Made by a program: the position numbers and the translations under genes. The notes below the pieces were generated by a model, which made no database searches, had not been told where the DNA came from, and worked only from the letters and a program-made list of their open reading frames with translations. From Apiospora phragmitis (Eukaryota > Ascomycota > Sordariomycetes > Amphisphaeriales > Apiosporaceae): a stretch of DNA of 64,000 bases. The stretch spans positions 744,001 to 808,000 of the forward strand of contig JAQQWL010000009.1 in NCBI GenBank assembly GCA_038363925.1. Reading direction: 5' to 3'. Positions 11,171 through 20,025 of the stretch are shown here, in pieces (position 1 is the stretch's first letter; each line of letters starts with the position of its first letter).

Positions 11171-12730
11171 TCATTTTGGGTACACCTTTTTCATAGGGGT
11201 TCTCGTTCTGAAGAGAAATAGCAAAGAATTGCGGTGATCGTGGATGGAGCGAGGTTCTGGTTGGTGTGGCAAGAACTCTGTATCAGCAGCAGATGTCCGG
11301 TTCTGTGGCTGGGTGATCGCTTCTTGTCTCGGGGTTTGCGAACCCAGAAGCTCGCTTTGTTGTCGGTTTAGATCCAAATGGCCGCCCCTTCCGGATGCGA
11401 CGTCATTGTGCGGTCTTGGTTCAATGTTGACCAGAACTGGTGGGCTTGACGATGGTTTATCATCGAAAGCTTGTCTATAAAAAGACTCCAAGCATGCCAG
11501 CAATGGCAGAAGAAGAAGCACAAGTGGCACTATCTGACCAAACCCCATAGTAAGTGTTTTTTCTTGACAGCCGTATGGATTATGATCGTCGGAGCCCCCT
11601 GAGCTGAAATCGTCGCACTGCTCCCAAGCCCCTGACGTCGTGTAGAAGCCATATGCGAGACCGTACAGAAGCCATAGTATTTGCCAGACAAAGCTCTCAA
11701 TGAAATCCAAGTACACATGCCCTATGCATGACATCCATAAGTCGATGATGGGTTTGCCTGGACTTGTGCGTTGTAGAATGCTGTCACTATTGGCTCTAAT
11801 ACGCGCCTTCACTAGGCCTCTAGGTCTTAGAGCTGAACGGTAGAAAGCACGCCAAGAGATGTGTTGTATTTAGTTCGGGCTTTCTTTCGACATAGCTCTG
11901 GCCGAGGAGTAAAGTCAACCTGGTCGCAAAAGAATATACGAGCCAGGCTATAGCCAGACCGTTCACGTATCGATTGCTAGAGTCGCCTCTTTGGTATAAA
12001 CAGAGAGCAGCAACTGAAGGCGGTGCAAATTTGGCGTTTGAACTAATCATGATTGCAGTCAAAAGCAAGGCCAGAATTGGGATCATGAATAAAATCCTCA
12101 CAAGACTGAGCCAAAACCTCTGATCGAAGTACCTGCGGTGCGATAAAGGGCCCGATGATCAGGAGCTGGCATGGATGTAGAGGATAGAGTCTACTCACTC
12201 CCGAATCACCATAAGAGATGAGAGATGGACGATGGACGAGAACCAGGCTGCTGAGGAAGCAAGGCGCATTGAATAGGCGGATATGGAGCCCCCTTGCACA
12301 AAGATAGCAATAAGATAAGCAAGGACTGTCACGAGTTGGAGGTCGCTGAAGGCAATTATCAAGCTCTGGAAAGCCTTCTTGACGTTCAGGGGCACATTGT
12401 GAGATCGTCTGGGTATTACACGATCTTTCGAGATGAGTCTCCAAGGCAGGTGTCATATGAGTCTGAAAGTAGACTTAATCAAGTCGTCCACCTCATTGGT
12501 TTCGATCCCAGGAAGAGCATCCAGATAATAGCCGATCAAGATTGGGAGAATCGTGAAGGCCGCCGACAGCCAGAAGGATAGCATCACCTGTCGCAATTCG
12601 TATTAGAACCACGGGGAAGGAAAAGCTGGGAACATACTCCGATCCCTCCGATATCTGGGTCAACTGCATCCTCCGTAGAGCAGTTGTAGGTTCGTCCAAG
12701 GTATTGAAAGGTTCCATTGTAGTCTTCCAT
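11171..12730 (-). CDS. multi-pass integral membrane protein, function unknown
   Basis: Four exons: 12730-12638, 12587-12475, 12408-12199 and 12132-11171. Introns 1 and 3 have GTATGT and GTGAGT donors; intron 2 uses a weak GTCTAC donor but joins the frame cleanly (V-D-D-L-I-K to R-S-H-N). The product has about seven hydrophobic segments, for example L-A-Y-L-I-A-I-F-V and I-P-I-L-A-L-L-L, followed by a soluble Pro/Ser-rich tail of about 110 residues. The pattern resembles uncharacterised fungal membrane proteins seen across Sordariomycetes. One extra base near 11851-11868 must be assumed to connect the seventh helix with the LVKARIRANS segment; with it the length is 458 codons. The ATG at 12730 is the first in frame that I can support; an upstream exon is possible. 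No reaction can be assigned. Confidence 0.6.
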
Positions 12731-13079
12731 GACTGTGGATGATTAGATGATTGTTGAAGGTACGCATCCAATTCGGACCTCTTCAACGTTGTGTGTTATC
12801 GGGAAATAATGGGCGACGAAGAGAAGGCTCCAGAACCATATCACGGCTGAGAGTTAGACAGTAAAGTGACCTGGTCCGTCCATCTTCCACATGTAGAGTG
12901 TGGTTACACGACACAAGGCGTTTTACGAATGACAATGACCATCACGATTAGAGCTCCAACGCAGCGTAATAACCACCTCGAGTAAGTGCTTGCACCCAGA
13001 GAAGGCTGCAACGTATCTGAACACGTCAGTAGCCTTGTCCATGCAGTAATCAATTCGACAAAATTACCAGCGTCGGTTG
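12731..13079. other. intergenic region
   Basis: 349 bp between the membrane-protein start and the SnoaL-like stop. No gene is seen; it is probably the promoter of the membrane-protein gene. Confidence 0.4.
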
Positions 13080-13618
13080 CTAAACGTGGATTTCCACCTT
13101 GTAGTAAACGAATCGAACCCGATCAGTATCCTCCTTCACCCTGGCATGTGCAGTCCAATACGAAGCCTTCGTGTCGCCTGTTTTGAGCCCGTATGTCACC
13201 TCCCAGTCAACCAGAATTCTCTCTCTCCTTCCTCATCAGTCCCCCGGCTCGTATCCTCAGAGAAGCGGTTGAGTGTATGCTTTCTGGAGGCTACTTTGTC
13301 CACATCCTGCCCCGGAGCTGACGGATGCCTAGCAGCAGCGACCCAATTAGTTAACCAGCAAGTCTCATTCGGGTCTGACAAAAAACCGCGACGAAAGAAG
13401 ATGTTGCTCGATATGTATATATCTACTCACTTGCAGTTCCGTGCGCTTGATCTCCCCCCCATGACGACCGTAGCGTCTGGGCAAAAGCACTCTACCCATT
13501 CCTCATTCCTGGCTGCGTCGTCTGAGAGCCGGAAGAAGGTGGGTAAGAATTCGCGAAGCTTGTCATCGACCGGCAAACTTGAGAGACACTCAGGATTATA
13601 GCCAGATGATGCAGTCAT
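13080..13618 (-). CDS. SnoaL/NTF2-like small protein (frame interrupted)
   Basis: Starts at ATG 13618; GTGAGT donor after 13431 and CTAG acceptor before 13328. The parts read like an NTF2-like fold protein of about 146 residues: F-F-R-L-S-D-D and E-E-W-V-E-C-F-C-P-D-A-T-V-V-M-G-G in exon 1, then I-R-Q-L-R-G-R-M-W, V-A-S-R-K-H-T-L and W-T-A-H-A-R in exon 2. They lie in different frames. Up to four missing G residues of the coding strand (run at 13454-13460, exon 2 start at 13328, about 13295, about 13206) would restore one frame of correct length. Uncorrected, translation stops at 13196. Members of this fold act as cyclases, isomerases or binding proteins in polyketide and other pathways, so proximity to the FAD monooxygenase is suggestive, not proof. 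Confidence 0.6.
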
Positions 13619-13848
13619 GGTTGGAAATGGGTTGTATAGATTATGGATGATGCTGGTGGGGGAGAAGTGGCTTCAACTGAAAGGTGTTGACGTTCTTATG
13701 AAATGCTGAAGCTCTGGCAGTTGGACAAACGGCCCCACTAATGGGCAGTGAACCGCACTGGAGGGGTTCGCTATGTAAGGGCTACATTTTTAGGCAGTTC
13801 AAGTCAAATTGCATCATCATCATGGTTTCAATAACCAGAACAGCCATA

Positions 13849-14481
13849 TCATTCGCTACCCGGTCCAAGAAGCCCATTAGCCCTGAAAGCACGATCCAAA
13901 ATCTCCCGAATGACAGGCTCCTTGCGCGCATTGTACTCCCGAATGGTCTCGCCCCCACCGCGACAAGCCGCCATGGCGTCTAGCTTCGTCCGCGCATACA
14001 GATCCCGATCGTGCTCGTTGGCGCGCAGCCAGTCCCGAAAGACGCAATGACACGCGACCTCCGGACAGTCGGGCCCGTAGACGTGCAAATTGACCCAGAC
14101 GGGCGGACCGTCCCGACCGAAGAAGCGGTGTTGGTGCGACCCCGGCGACAGGTCGCGGAAGTAGAAGACGAACCCCTCCTCTTCGAGACGCCCCACGTAG
14201 GCCGGCTCGTCGCCCGGGTCCGCGACCACCAGGTCGATGTCGATGACGTCCTTGGCCGGCAGGCCGGGCACGCTGGTTGAGCCGACGTGCTCGACGGCCA
14301 GGGCGCGGTCGCCGAGGGCGTCGCGGATCTGCTGCGCCAGCGCGGCGAAGGTCGAGGCCCAGGCCGGGCTGGGATCGACGATCTGGAGGGGCTTTTTGTT
14401 CCGCGGGCCCGCTACCATTTGGACCGCGCTCATGTTGGCATCGTGGTGGTGTTTTGTCACTTCTGATGATGATGGCATCAT
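13849..14481 (-). CDS. GrpB / UPF0157 family protein
   Basis: Single exon, 210 codons, ATG-ATG start at 14481-14476. The conserved family segment V-E-H-V-G-S-T-S-V-P-G-L with A-K-D-V-I-D-I-D-L near residues 62-83 places it in the GrpB group, which has a nucleotidyltransferase-like fold (GST..., then D-x-D). The family is common in bacteria and scattered in fungi; biochemical function is not established. The interior is GC-rich and without introns, unlike its multi-exon neighbours. The frame is intact. Confidence 0.85.
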   Translation of the reverse strand: MMPSSSEVTKHHHDANMSAVQMVAGPRNKKPLQIVDPSPAWASTFAALAQQIRDALGDRALAVEHVGSTSVPGLPAKDVIDIDLVVADPGDEPAYVGRLEEEGFVFYFRDLSPGSHQHRFFGRDGPPVWVNLHVYGPDCPEVACHCVFRDWLRANEHDRDLYARTKLDAMAACRGGGETIREYNARKEPVIREILDRAFRANGLLGPGSE

Positions 14482-15070
14482 CCTATGATTGATCCACGGG
14501 GTAGGAGGTATACTTGCTTTCTGTCTATCTGGGTGTTTTGGGCGGGTTTGTAAAATGTATCGAACTCATTTGAGAAATTACTCGACCTCTTCCTTTAGGT
14601 CTGACCGGTGTAAGTGAATCGGATACAACCTCCTGCAATGCCGTATTGGTCTCGGAGTTCATTCCGCTCGGTGCATGGCACTTGTCGCACCGAATTCCGA
14701 CACTGAAACCCCGCCATTTGGGGAGTACAGAGCAACAGCACCGACCGACATTCTCGATTCTGTTGCGAAGCTGTGGGAACGCAATCATTTTTTCCCCGTT
14801 ATATCGATGCTATAGCTTCTCATTATCGCAATCACAACATATACTTGAGATTTAGCAGCAGAGCTTGACTGAAGCTCGCGAGCGTTACGGTGACGTACTG
14901 TTACATGGCACGTTTTACGGTGAGACTGCGGGGGAATGCCCAGGGCCTAGAACAAGGCGGACCCAGGGATTTGGTAACAGAACATCCCATTGTATAAGTA
15001 GAGTATGTCACAGCACTGTCTCTCTTCTCTTTCTGTCTGCCAACAGTGTCTATATGTCTTCTTTAATAAA
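14482..15070. other. intergenic region between divergent genes
   Basis: 589 bp between the GrpB start and the SET-protein start, presumably carrying both promoters. Short ORFs inside it do not resemble proteins I know. Confidence 0.45.
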
Positions 15071-16274
15071 ATGGGTGAAATTGATGATTTCGTTCAATTG
15101 GCTGAACGTCAAGGTGTCCAATTGAATGGAATCAAACCGGCCAGGATTCCGGGGAGGGGAATTGGCGTCATCGCCACACGCGCATTAAAGGTACAAATGA
15201 AGCTTCCGCTCCTCACCAACCATTCCCCATAGCAAGACTCGGATGGTATACTGAATTCACTTCTCTACTTCAGCCGGGAGAAGCCATTCTGGACATCCCA
15301 TGCAAGCCGTCCGCAGCTTGCACTCGATATCAGAGGCTGTGTTGAGTCAACTGCCCGCCGGACTACCCTTCCACGGCGTTTTGGCTGCGGATCTGGCTCT
15401 TGACAAGAGTGCCGGCTTCGCATCGTGGAAGAAGCTGCTCCCCAGCAGCACGGACTTCGCCGCATCCATGCCCTTCACGTGGCCGGACGATCTTCGCGCG
15501 CTTCTCCCCAAAGCCGCCGGCGAAATCGTACAAAAGCAGCACGCCAAATTCGAGCGCCAGTGGGGCGCCGTCGCCCAGGCTTTCCCGTCCCTGACGTGGG
15601 ACGAATACCTGTACTTCTGGCTGCTGGTCAACACCCGGACCTTCTACCTCGAAACGCCCGAGCTGGAGGCGTTCCCGTGGGAGGACCGGCTGGCGCTGCT
15701 CCCGGTTGCCGACCTGTTCAACCACGCAGACGAGGGATGTCACGTCGCTTACTCGGCCGCGGAGGGGTACACGATCACGGTCCGTCGCCGATACGAGCCC
15801 GGGGAGGAGGTGTTTGCTTCCTACGGCGATCATCCCAACGACCTCTTGCTGGCCGAGTATGGCTTCGCGATGCCCGAGAACAAATGGGACTACGTCTGCC
15901 TGGACGAGGTGATCCTGCCCAGATTGACCCCCACCCAGATCCAGGACCTGGAAAGCAATGGGTACGCAGGCCCTTATATGTTCACTGCCGACTCGGGGCT
16001 GTCTCGCCATTTGATGGCAGTGTTACAAATGCTTGCATCCTCCGGCGAGTCCCCACTGGCTTTACACGATGACACAGACAAGAGCCCGGAATTGGGAGCC
16101 GCGGCCAAGGAACTGCTGAAAGTGCTACTCGGTGAAGCTTTGGAGAAAGCACAAGGAATAAGAGGCAAAATACGGGATTTGCAGGTTGGGGAGTCGGCGC
16201 AGCGGGATATGCTCTACCACCGATGGGAACAAATAGAAAGAATCCTCTTACAGGCGATCGGTCGCCTCAATTGA
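15071..16274 (+). CDS. SET-domain lysine methyltransferase, Rubisco-LSMT/SETD6-like (one frame break)
   Basis: Exon 1 15071-15190 (M-G-E-I-D-D-F), 83-bp intron with GTACAA donor, exon 2 15274-16274. The exon join gives A-L-K-P-G-E-A-I-L-D-I-P, typical of the split SET domain of plant Rubisco LSMT-like and SETD3/6-like enzymes. Further motifs are D-L-F-N-H-A-D (NHxxD) and F-A-S-Y-G-D-H-P-N-D-L-L-L-A-E-Y-G-F (SET-C core with the AdoMet-binding Tyr). A Rubis-subs-bind-like helical C terminus follows. Reading exon 2 in phase hits a stop near 15348; one missing base at about 15305-15312 (AAGCC for AAGGCC) reconnects it to the long frame and gives 373 codons. The substrate of fungal members is mostly unknown; ribosomal or elongation-factor lysines are common. 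The gene converges on the N-methyltransferase 68 bp away. Confidence 0.85.
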
Positions 16275-16341
16275 TCGCTACATGTGGTTTTCATTTCCTT
16301 TGGTCTAGACCGCATAGCAGTAGATACACAGTTGAATCCTC

Positions 16342-17192
16342 CTATTCCGGCTTCATGGCGTACATTTTAACGGGGAAGAGCTTCTTCGACTGGACTCTTG
16401 GGAGCCCTCGCTGCGTGTCCATTCTGATGATTCGCAATCCAGCTTGCTTGATTAATTCCTGGAACTTGCTGTCGGCCCTATATCCAACAAAGTTGTAGAG
16501 TTAGTGCTTATGGGGAAGGCATTGAACCGATACGCGATCGGTTAATATATTGACTGACGAACCTTGTCACACTTCCCATCGACTGGATCAATATAGTCCC
16601 CATCAGCGGAGTTCAGGTTCTCCTTTATAACAATGACGCCACCGACTGGATTCACTGTCGCCTTGCAGTGCTTCAAGTATCTCGACCAACTGCTTGTCAC
16701 TCAGGTAGCCTACGCACCACTGCGTCCAGACCAGATCGTAATGGACGCTCTCTGTGGGCTGCCACTCCTCTAACCCCATGCTGAACACGGTGCGAACTTT
16801 CCTTTTCTCCTGGAGAGCCGCAGTGAACTTGGTCACTGGTTCAATCACGTCAACGTGGTCAGTGATGTTGACTAACAAGCCTTCTGTGACTCGCCCTATG
16901 CTGTGATGTCCGCCGAGAAATGGATCAGTCGAAAAGAGCCTAGCCAATCTCCTTCGTGGACAACTCACCCAGCACCACCCTCAAGGACCGCATTGAGCGT
17001 TCGGCGACCATTGGTAGACCCGATACCAAGTTTGGCCAGGAACCCGCGGGACCCTTGCAGATCGATCTTGGAGACGTTGGCAAACCCAGCAACTGACGGG
17101 ACACCGCCCAGCATGCCGTTGACATCGGCGTCGGTGCTTTCCGAATACAGCCGCCCGGCACTTTTCTCTACATCTGCGGTTGTTTCAGCCAT
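16342..17192 (-). CDS. alpha-N-terminal protein methyltransferase (NTMT1/Tae1 type; one frame break)
   Basis: Exons 17192-16969, 16900-16573 and 16477-16342. The protein shows the family order: D-V-N-G-M-L-G-G near residue 22, then L-E-G-G-A-G-I-G-R-V-T (AdoMet loop, split by intron 1), D-H-V-D-V-I-E-P (acidic ribose-binding residue) and W-T-Q-W-C-V-G-Y-L. These enzymes methylate the alpha-amino group of proteins beginning X-Pro-Lys after Met removal, such as ribosomal proteins. In exon 2 one surplus base near 16670 throws the frame; the continuation (N-P-V-G-G-V-I-V-I-K-E-N) is clear in the next frame. Removing it yields 228 residues, close to the usual length. Intron 2 uses GTGTGA. The last exon ends K-M-Y-A-M-K-P-E. 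Confidence 0.85.
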
Positions 17193-18249
17193 TGGTAGGA
17201 TTTTGTCCGAGTTTATCGTGTCGGCGTACTTGGGTAAGTAGGTAGGTTGGCTGTCATCGATTGTGAAGAGATAAATGGTGGACCAGTTGCCACCTTGAAT
17301 GATATTCGCTTGTCGAGGAGTTCCCCCGCTCTAAAGCATGTTGGCATCGAGTAGATACATACAAGCGATTGAAAGCTGAATGAGAGGTTTCGTAAATTGT
17401 AACATTTGCACTTTTTGGCATTCAGTATGCAAGCTATTGGAACCAAGAGTGCATCAATGATGTGCATTTGCATTTGCATTCAGCGCCCAAGATTGATGCA
17501 TGTGTGTATGCATTTGAAGTCCAATTTGCATTTCTGGATAAATGCATTGATGGGCAGCTTCATCCGTAGCATGAATTTGATTGGCATTCACCTTAAGTCA
17601 AGCCTTTTACACATTGTGAAAGGACAAAACTACCACATGCCCATGCATCTACAGCCTCAGCGGTTGGATGAATGAAGGCCTCGAACCGGAAGTCCCGAAG
17701 TTCTGTCATGAACGAGTTTGAATTTACAATGAGCTCTATAATCCATTCCAGGCACCTTTGCTCAGTGCCAATAACTGGCCTTGTCGCTTCCCCATGAAGC
17801 CACCAATAACGGCACAAACGCCACCTAGAGATACAGACATTCATTTCCCATCTCACTTCTATTTCCCATTATCTCACCTCTTGCAGATCGCCAAGACGGT
17901 TACATTGGTTGAACTGACCTTCATTTCATTCCTATCAGCGCATGTGCTCACCCCCCACAAACGTTCACAAACAGCTACAGTAAGCAGCTGGTGGAGAACA
18001 AGGGCATTCAGCTCGACCTACATCGCACCGTCGATAATTGTTTCAGCCCTACCCCGTCATGCATGACAGCGCGCTTCTCGCGTCCACGAGAAGGACAGCG
18101 GGAGCGCGTCTTCCAGCCCGACATCTCTTTTAGGGCGCTATTCCTAGTCCGTAGGTTAGCAAGTGCGGGGACATTCTGACTGCATCACCACCGAGCAACT
18201 CATCATTCGTGTGTCTTCGCCGTAAGCAAGTAAGTCGTTCATTGTCGCG
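17193..18249. other. intergenic region between divergent genes
   Basis: 1.06 kb between the methyltransferase start and the HET-gene start. No protein-like ORF is seen. The stretch 17400-17560 holds repeated TGCATTTG words, listed separately. Confidence 0.5.
17400..17560. repeat. cluster of degenerate TGCATTTG / ATTTGCAT words
   Basis: Near-copies of (A/T)TTGCATT(T/C) occur at about 17405, 17420, 17461-17485 (three in tandem), 17510, 17526 and 17540. The rest of this gap lacks them. It may be a degenerate microsatellite or a cluster of binding sites for a homeodomain- or POU-like factor; nothing in the sequence decides this. Confidence 0.5.
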
Positions 18250-20025
18250 ATGTGGCTAATTGATACGCGCACTGGTGCGCTCGTGTATACTGTGAACCCG
18301 GTTCCGGGCACTTACGTGATTCTGTCGCACACGTGGGGCGCCGCCGAGGAGGAAATCAGCTTCCAGGACTTCCAGCGCCCGGACGTGGCCAACTTCTCTT
18401 CTCCGGCCGGGCCCAAGGCCAAAGGCTTCGCCAAGATCGAGCGCACATGCGCCATCGCCCGCAGTCGCGGCCTCGACTTTGCCTGGATTGATACCTGTTG
18501 CATCAACAAGACGAGCAGTGCAGAGCTCTCCGAGGCCATCAACTCCATGTTCCAGTGGTACAAGGACGCAGACTTCTGCATCGCGTACCTGCAGGACTTG
18601 CCCCCAGAAACAGACTGTTTTCGCTCGAGGCGGAGTTCCCGAAGTGCAGGTGGGTGACCCGGGGATGGACGCTTCAGGAGCTGATTGCGCCCCGCAAGGT
18701 TGAGTTCTATGACGAGTCCTGGGGAGTTCCGTGGTTGAAGTCCACGCCGAACATGACACGGCTTCTGGCGAAGGTGACGGGTATCGATGCCGAAATCCTG
18801 AGTCGACAGTACGGATCTGGACAAAGTGCCCATTGCCCGACGCATGTCGTGGGCTTCGACTCGTGAGACAACCAGAGTCGAAGACGAAGCATACTGTTTG
18901 CTGGGAATCTTCAACGTGCATATGCCCATGATCTACGGCGAGGGGCGTAAGGCCTTCTTGCGCTTACAGGAGGAGATCGCCAAGGACAGTGGCGACCTCT
19001 CGCTCCTAGCATGGACAACCTCTCCTGTGGACCACGACGATGTCAGCCAGGAAGCCCACGCGGACGAACAAAAGTACCAAGGAATCTTCGCCCTTCGCCG
19101 CTCTATTTCAGATCGGCGCACGGCATAAAGCATCGCATAAGGGGCTTCTGCGTGGAGAAGGAATTCGTGGTGACCAACCGCGGCCTCAAGATCGAGACCG
19201 CCCTAGTCACGGACGAGTCCGGCAGCGTGGTCCTGAACTTGGGCGTGTCGCACCGGGACAACTGGGGCCCACCAACTCCGACGGGTGGAAGGGCATCTAC
19301 CTCGCCAAAACCGCCGACGGCTACGTACGTTCGAGGCCTTGGATGCTCTATACGGCTCGGCACCGCCGATACCTCGCAGACGCGCCGCCCACTATCCACA
19401 TCTGCAAGCACGTCTCCCCCGCGGAGTCGCAACGGCTCGAACGTCGGTTTGCCGGCGGCATACGGGTACGTACGCGATCGCAGATCCAAAGGGTCGCACC
19501 GATACACCTATGGGACCAGACCCGTCGGACCTTTATGCACCAGGGCCGGAGTATCAACGCCTGGGTCGTTATCCGTCTCCCAGATCCCACCCCAGCCCCC
19601 GAAAGCAGCGGCAGCGGCAGCGGGAGCGGGAGCGGGAGCGGCTCAGAAACGGCCCAGAAGGGCCCGACGCGAGCTATTGTCGCTTGCTCGACGATGGGCT
19701 ACGAATTCGGCGAGCCTGGCCGTCCGGTCTGCACGATCTGGGTCGAGGGCAGGGGGCATGGCGCAATGCACTAGGGTTCCTAGAAACACGGACAGAGATA
19801 GCCGATTACGTCGCTGCGGATTACCTCAACAATCTTGTTGCGGCCACGAAGTCGACCAAGCTGGCCCGGTCGCAGAGCTGCCCGTTCTTCACGGACGGGG
19901 CGGGCAACGAGTCTGTCATTACCGCTAGTTTGATCGATTGTAAAACCGATGGCGTCCGAGGTTATTTTCTCAATATAGATGTGGAGGTTCATACCAAACC
20001 TACACCGATGGAGATAGAGGCCTGA
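18250..20025 (+). CDS. HET-domain (heterokaryon incompatibility) protein, multiply frame-broken
   Basis: Starts M-W-L-I-D-T-R-T-G at 18250, the common N terminus of short HET proteins. All three HET-domain blocks are present: Y-V-I-L-S-H-T-W-G, then F-A-W-I-D-T-C-C-I-N-K, then R-G-W-T-L-Q-E-L-I-A-P, with L-G-I-F-N-V-H-M-P-M-I-Y-G-E-G-R-K-A-F at its end. The blocks lie in changing frames: breaks at about 18616-18622 (T run one short), 18812 (one extra), 19087-19095 (C run one short), 19260-19266 (G run one short) and somewhere in 19320-19470. The net effect restores the frame, and the last 170 codons are open to the stop at 20023-20025. HET proteins trigger programmed cell death when hyphae of unlike genotype fuse. 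Whether this copy is dead or merely mis-sequenced cannot be told here. Confidence 0.7.
19606..19642. repeat. (AGCGGG/AGCGGC)n short tandem repeat in HET C-terminal region
   Basis: About six hexamer units of AGCGG(C/G). In one frame they encode alternating Ser-Gly. Such a linker is flexible and prone to length change. Confidence 0.7.

Noticed and set aside
15347..16072. Long frames antisense to or overlapping the SET gene
   Set aside because: They mirror the third-position bias of the real coding frame and have no independent signature; the same holds for frames over the MFS, monooxygenase, xanthine dioxygenase and HPP genes.
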